NCBI GenBank assembly: GCA_964418695.1
Contig: CAYQMN010000007.1
Coordinates: forward strand, 1-64,000
Source: Prado023 sp964418695
GTDB lineage: Bacteria; Actinomycetota; Actinomycetes; S36-B12; CAIYMF01
Reading direction: 5' to 3'
Length of the DNA: 64,000 bases
Shown one piece after another: positions 24,958-33,917 of this stretch. A program made the position numbers and the translations under genes. The stretch's first letter is position 1. Every line of letters begins with the position of its first letter. The notes beneath the pieces were generated by a model. The model worked only from the letters and a program-made list of their open reading frames with translations, was not told where the DNA came from and did not search any database.

Positions 24958-26835
24958 TCAGCGCTGCAGGGCCTGCACCGCGTCCAGGTAGGTCTGGTCG
25001 ATCGGCAGCTCGCCCAGGTGGCGGCGGGTCAGAGTGGCGGCTGGGGCGAGCTCGGGGGCGGCGGCGAGGCCGGCAAGCATCACCCAGGTCGCCATCCGCT
25101 GGCCGAGCCGGCGGAAGCCCAGGTCCCGCACCTCGTCGCAGGACGCGAGCAGCGTCTCCAGGGCCCGCCGGTCGGCCGCCAGTGCGTCGGCGTCCTCCGG
25201 GAGCCGCTCGGCCAGGGCAGCGAAGAAGCCCGCGTGCAGGCCGAGCCGGGCGCAATCGCGCAGCGCCTGGGCGCGCAGCACGTTGTGGCTGCCCTCCCAG
25301 TTCTCGTAGACGACGTTGTCGCGCAGCAGCCGCGGCAGGATGCTGAACGACTCGATCGCGCCGTTGCCGCCCAGCACCTCGATCCCGCGGTTGACGGTCT
25401 CGTGCGCGAGCACCGAGGTCTGCAGCTTGTTGAGGGTGACCCCGATCCGGAACAGGGCGGCGTCCTGCTCGCTGACCCTGCCCTCGTCGACCTGCTCCTG
25501 GAGCTGGGCCAGCAGCAGCGTGCCGGCCAGGCTCGCGGTCGAGTCGGCGCGCATCCAGGCCAGCGTCTCGGCCACGAGCGGGAACTGCCCGATCGGCCGG
25601 CCGAAGGCGGCGCGGTGCTGGGCGTAGGTCGAGGCGATCACCCAGGCGCGGTGGGCCTGGCCCGCGCAGCCGGCTGCATTGAACAGGCGGGACGCGGTGA
25701 GCACCAGCTCCACCACGTTGCGGAACCCGTCGCGCACCGGGCCGAGCGCGGTGGCGTGCGCGCCCTCGAAGTCGATCTCGCCGCTGGCCATCGAGCGGGT
25801 GCCCAGCTTGGACTTCAGCCGGCGGATGCGGAACCCGTTGACCGAGCCGTCCGGGCGCAGTCGCGGGATGAGGAACAGGCCCAGCCCCTTGGTGCCCGTG
25901 GCCGGGTCGGCGACGCGGGCGGTCACCAGGAACACGTCGGCGTCGGCGTTGGAGCAGAACCACTTCTCGCCCGAGATCGACCACGCACTGCCAGGCCCGA
26001 GGTCGGGCGCCCCCGCGGGGGTCTCGACCAGCTCGACGGAGGGAGTGGGTGCGCTCGTCGTCGGAGCGCCGGTTGCGCCGGACGAGGCTGCGCTCAGCGG
26101 GGTGGCGCGCACCGCGTTCGCGCCGACGTCCGAGCCGCCCTGCACCTCGGTGAGGAACTGCGAGGCGCTGAAGCCGGTGTCGTAGTCCGGGTCCAACAGT
26201 CGCGGCAAGTACGTGGCCTGCTGCTGCGCGGTGCCCAGGTGCTGCAGGGTGCGGATCGCCCCGGCGTCGCACGCCAGCGGGCAGTTGTGCCCGGCCTCGC
26301 CGGCCTGGGCGGTCAGGTAGAACAGCGTGAGGATGAATCGGTGCGGGGCGGCCCGTTCGGGGCGCCGCGGGTCATCGCCGCCGGCCAGCCCGTCCACCCC
26401 GGCCTCGGCGAACGCCGCCATTACTCCGGTGCCGTAGATCTGCCGCCCGGCCTCCCGGTACGACGGGTGATGGGCCACGCGCGCGACGTAGCGGCCGATG
26501 CCGTCCCAGTTCTCCAGCGCCGGGTGGTTGCCGATCAGGTCGTTCTCGCGCGCGGCGGCGTCCAGTGGCCCGGCGACCGCGCGGCCGGCCGCTGTCAGCT
26601 CGGGGGCCCGGCCGGTGAGCCCGTGTGGGGCGAGCAGCGCGGCCAGGTCCGCGTCGTCGGAGAACAGGTCCTGGGGCTGGGCGGCCACCCACGCGGCCAG
26701 GGCGTCGCGGCCCCGGCTCGCCGCGCTCGGTGCGCCAGGGACCTGCGTCGCGCCCGGCGCAGACGGCTCGACCACGACGGTCGGCGTGCCTGGAAGGGCG
26801 TCGGGGATGGGGGTCGCCTCGATGAGCTCGGTCAC
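24958..26835 (-). CDS. AidB-like acyl-CoA dehydrogenase family protein
   Basis: 625 residues, longer than standard acyl-CoA dehydrogenases (about 380) and matching the AidB/ACAD-11-like group. Recognisable parts: FSASQFLTEVQGGSDVGANAVRA (FAD/substrate region), SISGEKWFCSNADADVFLVTA, RSMASGEIDFEGAHATALGP, and the C-terminal GIEVLGGNGAIESFSILPRL with VVYENWEGSHNVLRAQ. GTG 26835 starts VTELIEATPIPDALPG; the frame upstream to 26997 shows no homology. An insertion of about 35 residues just after the FSASQF motif carries SVELVETP, encoded by a copy of a dispersed DNA repeat. Could protect DNA from alkylation or act on a thioester; undecided. Confidence 0.87.
   Translation of the reverse strand: MTELIEATPIPDALPGTPTVVVEPSAPGATQVPGAPSAASRGRDALAAWVAAQPQDLFSDDADLAALLAPHGLTGRAPELTAAGRAVAGPLDAAARENDLIGNHPALENWDGIGRYVARVAHHPSYREAGRQIYGTGVMAAFAEAGVDGLAGGDDPRRPERAAPHRFILTLFYLTAQAGEAGHNCPLACDAGAIRTLQHLGTAQQQATYLPRLLDPDYDTGFSASQFLTEVQGGSDVGANAVRATPLSAASSGATGAPTTSAPTPSVELVETPAGAPDLGPGSAWSISGEKWFCSNADADVFLVTARVADPATGTKGLGLFLIPRLRPDGSVNGFRIRRLKSKLGTRSMASGEIDFEGAHATALGPVRDGFRNVVELVLTASRLFNAAGCAGQAHRAWVIASTYAQHRAAFGRPIGQFPLVAETLAWMRADSTASLAGTLLLAQLQEQVDEGRVSEQDAALFRIGVTLNKLQTSVLAHETVNRGIEVLGGNGAIESFSILPRLLRDNVVYENWEGSHNVLRAQALRDCARLGLHAGFFAALAERLPEDADALAADRRALETLLASCDEVRDLGFRRLGQRMATWVMLAGLAAAPELAPAATLTRRHLGELPIDQTYLDAVQALQR
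26021..26040 (-). repeat. Dispersed repeat copy inside the acyl-CoA dehydrogenase gene
   Basis: Minus strand reads TCCGTCGAGCTGGTCGAGAC, matching the intergenic copy at 42427-42446 (CGGTCGAGCTGGTCGAAGCC) over the core GTCGAGCTGGTCGA. Translated in the gene as SVELVET. Confidence 0.65.
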
Positions 26836-27125
26836 GCTCGCAGAGTACGCCGCGCGATCGCCCACGGGCTGGGCGCCGTACCACGCGCAGCACCGCCGGA
26901 CCCGGCCGCTCCGAGCCCGAGTGTCCGCCCTCGGCCGCTCGATCTCCGCAGCGGACACCCGCGGCCGAGCGGCGCGCGCGGATCGACGGGCAACCAAGCC
27001 GTAACGCGCCGACCCGCTTCGTCACCGATTCGAAACATCCCGGGACCCGCGGGGGCAACACGGCGACACCATGGTTTCGCCCACGGGTTCCCGCTCGGGA
27101 GCCGTCTGACGAAAGGAGCAAGGCG

Positions 27126-28451
27126 ATGCCGGAAACGGCTCTCAACTCCGGGGACACCGCGTGGGTCCTCACGAGTGCCGCGCTTGTCCTGCTGATGCTG
27201 CCGGGCCTGGCCCTGTTCTACGGCGGCATGACGCGCAGCAAGAGCGTGCTCAACATGTTCATGATGGTCTTCGGTGCGCTGTGCCTGGTGGGCGTCCTCT
27301 GGGTGCTCTACGGCTACTCGACGACCTTCGGCGAGGGCGGCAACGCCTTCTTCTCCAGCCCGATGACCGACTTCGGCCTGACCAACCTGCTCGCCGATGA
27401 TCCGGAGGCGTCGTTGCCCACGATGGCCTTCGTCGGGTTCCAGCTGATGTTCGCGGCGATCACCGTTGCGCTGATCGCCGGCGCGGTCGCCGATCGGATC
27501 AAGTTCTCCGCCTGGATGGTGTTCGGCGGGCTGTGGGCCACAGTGGTCTACTTCCCGGTCGCCCACATGGTGTGGAGCTCCGACGGCTGGATCTTCAACG
27601 GCGCCGGTCCGCTCAACGGAGTCCCGGCCATCGACTTCGCCGGTGGCACCGCGGTGCACATCAACGCGGGCGCCGCGGCTCTGGCCCTGGCGATCGTGCT
27701 GGGCAAGCGCCTGGGCTGGCCGCGAGTCGCCATGAAGCCGCACAACCTGACCCTGGTGATGCTCGGCGCGGGCCTGCTGTGGTTCGGCTGGTTCGGCTTC
27801 AACGCCGGCTCGGCGCTGGCCGCGGACAACACCGCGGCGGTGGTCTTCGTCAACACGGCGGCCGCCACCTGCGCCGCGACTCTGGGCTGGCTGCTCACCG
27901 AGCAGCTGCGCGACGGCCACGCCACCAGCCTCGGTGCGGCCTCGGGCATGGTGGCCGGCCTGGTCGCCATCACCCCGTCCTGCTCCGCGGTCAGCCCACT
28001 GGGCGCGCTGGTCGTCGGCGCGGTGGCCGGCAGCGTGTGCGCCCTTGCCGTCGGCCTGAAGTACCGGCTCGGCTACGACGACTCGCTGGACGTCGTGGGC
28101 GTGCACCTGGTCGGTGGCCTCATCGGCACCATCCTGATCGGCTTCCTGGCCACCGACAGCGCCCCGGCCGGCGTCAACGGCCTGCTGTTCGGCGGCGGTG
28201 CCGGCCAGCTGTGGACGCAGACGTTCGCTGCCCTCGCGGTGATGGTGTACTCGTTCGTGATGGCCCTGATCCTGGCGCTGGTCGTGAAGGCGGTCATGGG
28301 TCTTCGGGTCAGCGCCGACGAGGAGGTCGCCGGGGTCGACACCACGATCCACGCCGAGACCGCGTACGACTTCGGCCAGACCGGCGGCGGCGGGGCGTTC
28401 AGCGCCCTGGGCCTGTCGCGCAGCACCGACAAGGAGGAGGTGAACGCATGA
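27126..28451 (+). CDS. amt: Ammonium transporter (Amt family)
   Basis: 441-residue polytopic channel for NH3/NH4+. Conserved elements: PGLALFYGGMTRSKSVLN, the central IDFAGGTAVHINAGAAALAL, LLWFGWFGFNAGSALAA and VVGVHLVGGLIGTILIGFLA (pore His and Phe-gate regions). A Shine-Dalgarno (GAAAGGAGC) precedes ATG 27126. The stop overlaps the glnK start (ATGA), so the channel and its PII regulator are made together, a nearly universal arrangement linked to nitrogen limitation. Confidence 0.96.
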   Translation: MPETALNSGDTAWVLTSAALVLLMLPGLALFYGGMTRSKSVLNMFMMVFGALCLVGVLWVLYGYSTTFGEGGNAFFSSPMTDFGLTNLLADDPEASLPTMAFVGFQLMFAAITVALIAGAVADRIKFSAWMVFGGLWATVVYFPVAHMVWSSDGWIFNGAGPLNGVPAIDFAGGTAVHINAGAAALALAIVLGKRLGWPRVAMKPHNLTLVMLGAGLLWFGWFGFNAGSALAADNTAAVVFVNTAAATCAATLGWLLTEQLRDGHATSLGAASGMVAGLVAITPSCSAVSPLGALVVGAVAGSVCALAVGLKYRLGYDDSLDVVGVHLVGGLIGTILIGFLATDSAPAGVNGLLFGGGAGQLWTQTFAALAVMVYSFVMALILALVVKAVMGLRVSADEEVAGVDTTIHAETAYDFGQTGGGGAFSALGLSRSTDKEEVNA

Positions 28452-28786
28452 AGCTCGTCACCGCGATCATCAAGCCGTTCAAGCTGGAGGACGTGAAGAG
28501 TGCGCTGGAGGCCTACGGCATCCACGGCCTGACGATCTCCGAGGCCAGCGGGTACGGCCGCCAACGCGGGCACACGGAGGTCTACCGGGGGGCGGAGTAC
28601 ACCGTCGACCTGGTGCCCAAGGTCCGCGTGGAGGTCCTCGTGGACGACGACGACGCCGCCGCGGTCGTCGAGGTTGTCACCAAGAGCGCCCAGACCGGGC
28701 GGATCGGCGACGGGAAGGTCTGGACGGTCCCGGTGGAGACGGTGGTCCGGGTCCGCACCGGCGAGCGCGGCCCCGCCGCTCTGTAG
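28448..28786 (+). CDS. glnK: Nitrogen regulatory protein P-II (GlnK/GlnB)
   Basis: 112-residue trimeric sensor of ATP/ADP and 2-oxoglutarate that blocks Amt when nitrogen is plentiful. MKLVTAIIKPFKLEDVKSAL begins the fold; the T-loop has the modifiable Tyr51 in YRGAEYTVDLVPK; GRIGDGKVWTVPVETVVR is the C-terminal signature. In actinobacteria the modification is adenylylation by GlnD, whose gene follows. ATGA overlap with amt. Confidence 0.96.
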   Translation: MKLVTAIIKPFKLEDVKSALEAYGIHGLTISEASGYGRQRGHTEVYRGAEYTVDLVPKVRVEVLVDDDDAAAVVEVVTKSAQTGRIGDGKVWTVPVETVVRVRTGERGPAAL

Positions 28787-28803
28787 TCGCCCACGAGCCG
28801 AGA

Positions 28804-28843
28804 CGATCCGCCGCCCGGACCAGCACCACCGGGCGGCGGATCG
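28804..28843 (+). terminator. Strong hairpin after glnK
   Basis: 15-bp perfect stem: CGATCCGCCGCCCGG (28804-28818) with CCGGGCGGCGGATCG (28829-28843), 10-nt loop, 18 nt after the glnK stop. Would terminate or attenuate transcription before glnD. Confidence 0.75.
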
Positions 28844-29101
28844 CGGCTTGTGGGTGACCCCGCCACACGGCGCGCCTCGCCTCGCACACGACCGACCCAC
28901 ACACCACGCACCGCGCGGCGACCCCGCCACACGTGCCGAGTCCCGCACCACGCACCACGCGCCGAGTCCCGCACCCCGCACCACGCAACCGAGCCCCGCA
29001 CCACGCACCGAGCGCCGACCGCGACCTCGTCTCGCTGCGGCGGACCCCGGCGCACCACCCCGCACCTCGACCGAGCCGCACCAGTCACGAAGGGGGATCC
29101 C
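28844..29101. other. C/A-rich intergenic region between glnK and glnD
   Basis: No gene supported. Plus strand is dominated by CACGCACC and CCCGCACC words with little T, followed by CACGAAGGGGGATCCC just before glnD, which supplies its Shine-Dalgarno. Contains the repeat array at 28936-29014. Confidence 0.6.
28936..29014. repeat. Tandem 26-27-bp repeat upstream of glnD
   Basis: Units begin CCGAG(T/C)CCCGCACC at 28936, 28962 and 28989, with a degenerate fourth CCGAG at 29008. Spacing 26 and 27 bp. Too short and too few, and with no spacer variation, for CRISPR. Confidence 0.7.
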
Positions 29102-31435
29102 ATGTCGGCCCAGGCCTCCGACGACCTGCTGACCCGGTTCCTGTCCGCCCGCTCCGACCTGCTGCGCGCCCCGGGCCGTCCCTCGGCTCGCGCGCGCACG
29201 GCGCTGACCGCCCTGACCGACGAGTGGGTGGTCGAGCTCTTCGACCGCTCCGGCGCAGCGTCGCGCGGCGCCACGCTGGTGGCGGTCGGCGGGCACGGGC
29301 GTGGCGAGCTGAGCCCCGGCAGCGATCTGGACCTGCTGCTGCTGAGCCCGGGCGGGCAGATCGGCGACGTCGCCGACGCCCTGTGGTACCCGATCTGGGA
29401 CTCCGGGCTGCGGCTGGACCACTCGGTGCGCACGCTGGCCGAGGCGCGCCGGCTGGCCGCCGACGACCTGCGCGTGGTCCTCGGCCTGTTGGATGCCCGG
29501 ACCGTCGCCGGCGACCCGGGCGTCACAGCCGCGCTGCGCACCTCGATCCTGGCCGACTGGCGGGGGCTGGCCGCCGCTCGGCTGCCCGACCTGCAGGACA
29601 GCGTGCGCGAGCGGACCGCCAACCAGGGCGAGCTGGCCCACCTGCTGGAGCCGGACCTCAAGGAGTCCTACGGCGGCCTGCGCGAGCTCACCGTCCTGCG
29701 CGGCATCGCCGCGTCGTGGGTCACCGACACGTCGCAAGCCGAGCTGGCCGGGGCCAAGACGCTGCTGCTGGACGTCCGCGATGCGCTGCACCGGGTGGCC
29801 AGCCGGCCCACCGACCGGCTCACCCATCAGGAGCAGGGGCCGGTCGCACAGGTCCTCGGCTACCCGGATGCCGACCAGCTCCTGCGCAGCGTGTCGGCGG
29901 CGGGCCGGACGATCGGGGTGGCCTCGGACACCACCTGGCGGGCGGTCGAGCGGATCACCCGCACCCGCCCGAAGCTGGGCTTCAAGCGGCTCGGCGTGCG
30001 CGCCGGCCGGCGCACGCCGCTGGCCGAGGGGGTGGTCCTGCAGGACGGCGAGGCGGTCCTGGCCGCCGACGCCAAGCCCGCCCTCGACCCGGTGCTGGTG
30101 CTGCGGGCCGCAGCCGCCGCCGCCCAGTCCGGTGTGCTGCTCAGCCGGCACACCGTCGCCCGGCTGGCCGGCGAGTCCGCGCCCATGCCGTCGCCCTGGC
30201 CGGCGCCGGCCCGCGAGGCGCTGGTCTCGCTGCTCGGTGCCGGCCGCAACGCGATCCCGATCTGGGAGGCGTTGGACCAGGCCGGGGTCATCGCCTCGCT
30301 GATCCCGCACTGGGACGTGGTGCGCTCGGCGCCGCAGCACAACCCGGTGCACCGCTACACCGTGGACCGGCACCTGCTCGAGGCGGCCGTGCAGGCGTGC
30401 GCGTTCAGCCGGTCGGTCGCGCGCCCGGACCTGCTGCTCGTGGGCGCTCTGCTGCACGACATCGGCAAGGGGCGGCCCGAGCGCGACCACACCGACGTGG
30501 GGGTCGAGCTGATCGCGCAGATCGGCCCGCACCTGGGCTTCTCGGCGCGCGACACCGAGACTCTGGTGGACCTCTGTCGCCACCACCTGCTGCTGCCCGA
30601 GACGGCGACCCGGCGGGATCTGGACGACCCGCTCACCGTCGCCAGCGTCGCCCGGGCGGTCGGGACGGTCGAGCTGCTGGACCTGCTCGCCGCGCTCACC
30701 GAGGCCGACGCGCTGGCCACCGGACCCCTGGCGTGGACCGCGTGGAAGCGATCTCTGGTCGCCGAGCTGGTCCGGCGCACCCGCGGCGAGCTGGCCGGCG
30801 TGGCGCTGCCCGTCGTCCCGCGGCTTTCCGAGGTCCAGTGGGCGATGGCCGACGGCGACGGGGTCCGGGTGCTCCTGCAGGAGCACGAGGCCGGGTACGA
30901 CGTCACGGTCGGCGCGCCGGACCGGCTCGGTCTGCTGGGTACGGTCGCGGGCGTGCTGTCGATGCACCGGCTGGAGGTGCGCTCGGCGGTGACTGAGACA
31001 GTCGGCGACCGCGCGGTCGAGGTGTGGAGCGTGAGCCCGCTGTTCGGCGACCCGCCGGCGGTGGACCGGCTGCGCGAGGACATCCGGCGCGCCCTGGCCG
31101 GTCAGCTGGACGTCTCCGCCCGGCTGGCCGCGCGGGAGGCCAGCAATCCCGATCTCCCCGAGCCGCTGCCCGCCCGGGTCGAGCTGATCGAGGATGCGTC
31201 GAGCTGGGCGACCGTCCTGGAGGTGCGCGCCCACGACGCGCCCGCGCTGCTGCACCGGGTGGGGATGGCGATCGCGGCGACCGGCACGGACATCTCGGCG
31301 GCCCGGGTCGCCACGATGGGCTCGGAGGTGATCGACGTGTTCTTCCTGGTCGACCGGCGCGGGGAGCCGCTGGCGCCCGGCCTGGCGGGCGCCGTCGCCG
31401 AGGCGGTGTCCGAAGCGCTGGGGGTTGTCGGCTGA
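29102..31435 (+). CDS. glnD: PII uridylyl/adenylyl-transferase and -removing enzyme
   Basis: 777-residue sensor enzyme that modifies and demodifies PII according to nitrogen status. Domain order: nucleotidyltransferase (VGGHGRGELSPGSDLDLLLL at about 62-81, catalytic G-S and D-x-D), a helical linker (DLKESYGGLRELTVLRG), HD phosphohydrolase (VGALLHDIGKGRPERDHTD), and two C-terminal ACT domains (DRLGLLGTVAGVLSMHRLEV; DAPALLHRVGMAIAATGTDI). ATG 29102 follows GAAGGGGGAT. Placed directly after amt-glnK. Confidence 0.95.
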   Translation: MSAQASDDLLTRFLSARSDLLRAPGRPSARARTALTALTDEWVVELFDRSGAASRGATLVAVGGHGRGELSPGSDLDLLLLSPGGQIGDVADALWYPIWDSGLRLDHSVRTLAEARRLAADDLRVVLGLLDARTVAGDPGVTAALRTSILADWRGLAAARLPDLQDSVRERTANQGELAHLLEPDLKESYGGLRELTVLRGIAASWVTDTSQAELAGAKTLLLDVRDALHRVASRPTDRLTHQEQGPVAQVLGYPDADQLLRSVSAAGRTIGVASDTTWRAVERITRTRPKLGFKRLGVRAGRRTPLAEGVVLQDGEAVLAADAKPALDPVLVLRAAAAAAQSGVLLSRHTVARLAGESAPMPSPWPAPAREALVSLLGAGRNAIPIWEALDQAGVIASLIPHWDVVRSAPQHNPVHRYTVDRHLLEAAVQACAFSRSVARPDLLLVGALLHDIGKGRPERDHTDVGVELIAQIGPHLGFSARDTETLVDLCRHHLLLPETATRRDLDDPLTVASVARAVGTVELLDLLAALTEADALATGPLAWTAWKRSLVAELVRRTRGELAGVALPVVPRLSEVQWAMADGDGVRVLLQEHEAGYDVTVGAPDRLGLLGTVAGVLSMHRLEVRSAVTETVGDRAVEVWSVSPLFGDPPAVDRLREDIRRALAGQLDVSARLAAREASNPDLPEPLPARVELIEDASSWATVLEVRAHDAPALLHRVGMAIAATGTDISAARVATMGSEVIDVFFLVDRRGEPLAPGLAGAVAEAVSEALGVVG

Positions 31436-31698
31436 GCCACGGCGGGCGGGCAGGTGGGACAGGGGCGGGCGGGGACCGCCACCCGCTGGACCTGTGGCTC
31501 GCCGCGCAAGCTGGCTGATGCGGGCCCGTGCCTTCGCGCTGACCGGGTGACCGCTGGCGCCAGCCTGCCCGGACCGGCTGTCCACTCGGTGACCTGCACG
31601 ACGGCCAGCCTGCACGATCTGGACGAGACGGCAAACCTGGCCGGCCCGATGACCAGCTGGCCTCCCGCGACGCCGGCTACCAAGGCGCGGACAGGCGC
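31436..31698. other. Intergenic region after glnD, no gene seen
   Basis: 263 bp between glnD and the convergent dehydratase gene. A plus-strand frame at 31454-31702 exists, but lacks a ribosome site and any recognisable protein pattern and runs into the dehydratase stop, so it is not called. Confidence 0.5.
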
Positions 31699-32010
31699 CT
31701 AGATCGCGACCCAGCCCAGCGACCCGGCGTGCGCCTCGATGCTCCGGGCCAGGTCGAGGTCGCGGGCCGTCAGCCCTCCGGCGTCGTGAGTGGTCAGCCG
31801 GAAGGTGACCGTGCGCCAGCGGATGTCGATGTCCGGATGGTGGTTCGCCTCCTCGGCTGAGACCGCGACCCGGGCGACCAGCTCGATCGCCACCGGGAAT
31901 GTGGCCATCGCGAACGTGGCCACCAAGGTCTGGTCCTCGCGCTGCCAGGCGGTCAGGGCGCCCAGCCCGTCGGCCAGCTCCTGCTCGGAGAGTCGGTCGG
32001 CGCTGCTCAT
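31699..32010 (-). CDS. 4a-hydroxytetrahydrobiopterin (pterin-4a-carbinolamine) dehydratase
   Basis: 103-residue PCD/DCoH-fold protein. The family motif EEANHHPDIDIRWRTVTFRL holds the conserved His-His, and THDAGGLTARDLDLARSIEAH completes the domain. In bacteria it recycles pterin cofactors or has a folate-related role. No phenylalanine hydroxylase gene is nearby, but a DHPS-like gene lies 1 kb away on the other strand, so a pterin/folate context is possible. Confidence 0.9.
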   Translation of the reverse strand: MSSADRLSEQELADGLGALTAWQREDQTLVATFAMATFPVAIELVARVAVSAEEANHHPDIDIRWRTVTFRLTTHDAGGLTARDLDLARSIEAHAGSLGWVAI

Positions 32011-32280
32011 GTCCCGATGCTGGCACGGCCGCCGGGCCCCCGCACGGCGGTCGGAGAGCCGGTGGGGGCGGGGTGGCCGCTCGAAGAAGGGGGGCGATCA
32101 CCGTCGTCGCCCCCCGCCCGGCGGCTGGACCTCCCGGACGGCCGCTGACTCCCGTCACGGCCGCTGACTCCCCGCACGGCCCCCCAGCGCCGGCCCCCGT
32201 CCTCGCGCGAGGTGCGCACGCTGGGCGTCGGCGCCACGGCGGCTCCGCCCCGATGCGAGCGCCGCCACTAGGTTGGCCGG

Positions 32281-33030
32281 ATGCGCCAGCTGCTGCCCGA
32301 GCCGGGCCCGGTGAACCCTGACGAGCTGCTCGACCTCTACGCGTGGCCGGACACGCCCTGGCTGCGGGCCTGCATGGTCTACAGCCTTGACGGTGCCGCG
32401 ATCGGTCCCGACGGCCTGTCCGGCTCCCTGTCCTCCACCGCCGATCAGCAGGTCTTCTCGGCGTGCCGAGCCCTGGCCGACGCGGTCCTCGTGGGCGCCC
32501 GGACGGTGCGCCGCGAGGAGTACAAGCCGATGCGCGCGAAGCCGGCGCTGCGGGAGCGCCGCCTGGCGGCGGGGCAGGCCGAGGCAGCCCGACTCGTGGT
32601 GGTCAGCGGTCGCGCGTCGTTCGACTGGGGCCGGCTGACCTTCCAGGAGTCCGACCTGCCGCCACTGCTGCTGACCACGGAGCTGGCCGAGGCCGGGGAC
32701 GTCGCCGACGCTCGGGCCGCCGGCTGCGAAGTGGAGGTGGTGGGCGAGTCCGCGGTCGACCCGGCCCGGGTGCTGGAGCTCCTGCACAGCGCCGGCCTGA
32801 CCCGGATCACACTCGAAGGCGGTCCGACCCTGCTCGGCGAGGTCGTGCGCGCCGGGCTGCTCGACGAGGCCGACTTCACCGTGGCCCCGTTCCTGGTGGG
32901 CGCGGGCAGCCCCGACCAGGGCCACACCCAGGGCGCGGTGCGCTCGGGCATGAGGCTGGCCCATCTGCTCACCGAGCAGGACTACCTGTTCTCCCGGTTC
33001 GTGCGGACCGACGGCACCGGACCCCGATGA
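32281..33030 (+). CDS. RibD C-terminal (pyrimidine reductase/DHFR-like) domain protein
   Basis: 249 residues consisting of only the reductase domain of RibD, without the deaminase half. Visible features: MVYSLDGAAIGPDGLSGSL, ADAVLVGARTVRREEY, and LTRITLEGGPTLLGEVVRAGLLDEADF (NADPH-binding GGPxL motif). Such proteins reduce riboflavin precursors or act as dihydrofolate-reductase-like enzymes. The stop overlaps the start of the DHPS-like gene (ATGA), suggesting a joint pterin-related task. The substrate is not determined by sequence. Confidence 0.87.
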   Translation: MRQLLPEPGPVNPDELLDLYAWPDTPWLRACMVYSLDGAAIGPDGLSGSLSSTADQQVFSACRALADAVLVGARTVRREEYKPMRAKPALRERRLAAGQAEAARLVVVSGRASFDWGRLTFQESDLPPLLLTTELAEAGDVADARAAGCEVEVVGESAVDPARVLELLHSAGLTRITLEGGPTLLGEVVRAGLLDEADFTVAPFLVGAGSPDQGHTQGAVRSGMRLAHLLTEQDYLFSRFVRTDGTGPR

Positions 33031-33917
33031 TCGACCTGACGCTGCTGGCCCGCCTGGCAGCCGAGCACGGGCCCGCCCTGGAGCATCCGATCGCGACGGT
33101 CCGGATCGCTGGTGTCGAGCACGACCTGGACGCCCATCCGATGCTCATGGGCGTGGTGAACCTCTCCCGGGACTCGACCTACCGTGAGTCGGTGGCGGTG
33201 GGCGTCGACTCGGCCGTGCGACGGGCGCGCACGCTGGTCGCCCAGGGCGCCGGGGTGATCGACATCGGGGCCGAGGCGACCTCGCCGCGCGCCTCGATCG
33301 TGGGGGCGGCCGAGCAGTCGCGCACGCTGGTCCCGGTCGTCGAGGCGCTGGCGGCCGAGGGGATCGCGACCTCGGTGGAGGCCTACCACCTGCCCGTCCT
33401 GGCCGACTGCCTGCGCGCCGGTGCGCGCGTGGTCAACCTGACCGGCACTCAGGACCTGCCGCGCATCCTGGAGCTGGCCGGGCAGCACGACGCCGCCGTG
33501 GTGATGTGCTACATGCCGGGCGAGACGGTCCGCGAGGCCAGCCGGCAGGCGCCAGACGCGGACCCGTACCCCGCGCTGCTGGAGCACTTCGCCGCCCGCA
33601 TCGAGCAGGCGGGGGCGTGTGGGGTCACCGAGGTCCTCCTCGACCCGGGCCTGGGCTTCTCGTTCGAGGCGGACGCGGGCCCGTTGGAGCGGGCCCGCCG
33701 CCAGACTGCCGGGCTGCTGGCCTCGTTCAGGCTGCGCGAGCTGGGGCGGCCGATCTGCCAGTCGCTGCCGCACGCGTTCGACCTGTTCGAGGAGGAGTAC
33801 CGCACCGGCGAGGGCTTCTTCGCGGTGCTGGCCAGTCTCGCCCGGGTCAACCTGCTGCGCACCCACGAGGTCTCCCGAGTAGCCGCAGTCCTACGGGCCA
33901 TGGAAGCCCTGGTCTGA
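33027..33917 (+). CDS. Dihydropteroate synthase-like (pterin-binding TIM barrel) protein
   Basis: 296-residue pterin-binding enzyme fold. The position of the DHPS motif MGVLNVTPDSFSDGG is occupied by MGVVNLSRDSTYRESVAVG, and DIGAEATSPRA replaces the usual DIGGESTRPG. Later parts VEVLLDPGLGFSFE-like (VTEVLLDPGLGFSF) and LGRPICQSLPHAF are kept in DHPS-like form. These changes in the pterin-diphosphate and pABA loops suggest a divergent paralogue rather than the housekeeping FolP. ATGA overlap with the RibD_C gene. Function uncertain. Confidence 0.8.
   Translation: MIDLTLLARLAAEHGPALEHPIATVRIAGVEHDLDAHPMLMGVVNLSRDSTYRESVAVGVDSAVRRARTLVAQGAGVIDIGAEATSPRASIVGAAEQSRTLVPVVEALAAEGIATSVEAYHLPVLADCLRAGARVVNLTGTQDLPRILELAGQHDAAVVMCYMPGETVREASRQAPDADPYPALLEHFAARIEQAGACGVTEVLLDPGLGFSFEADAGPLERARRQTAGLLASFRLRELGRPICQSLPHAFDLFEEEYRTGEGFFAVLASLARVNLLRTHEVSRVAAVLRAMEALV

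Noticed and set aside
28936..29014. CRISPR-like array
   Set aside because: Units are contiguous with no unique spacers of constant length and no cas genes are present.
31454..31702. 82-codon plus-strand ORF after glnD
   Set aside because: No ribosome site or protein pattern, and it overlaps the stop of the convergent dehydratase gene.
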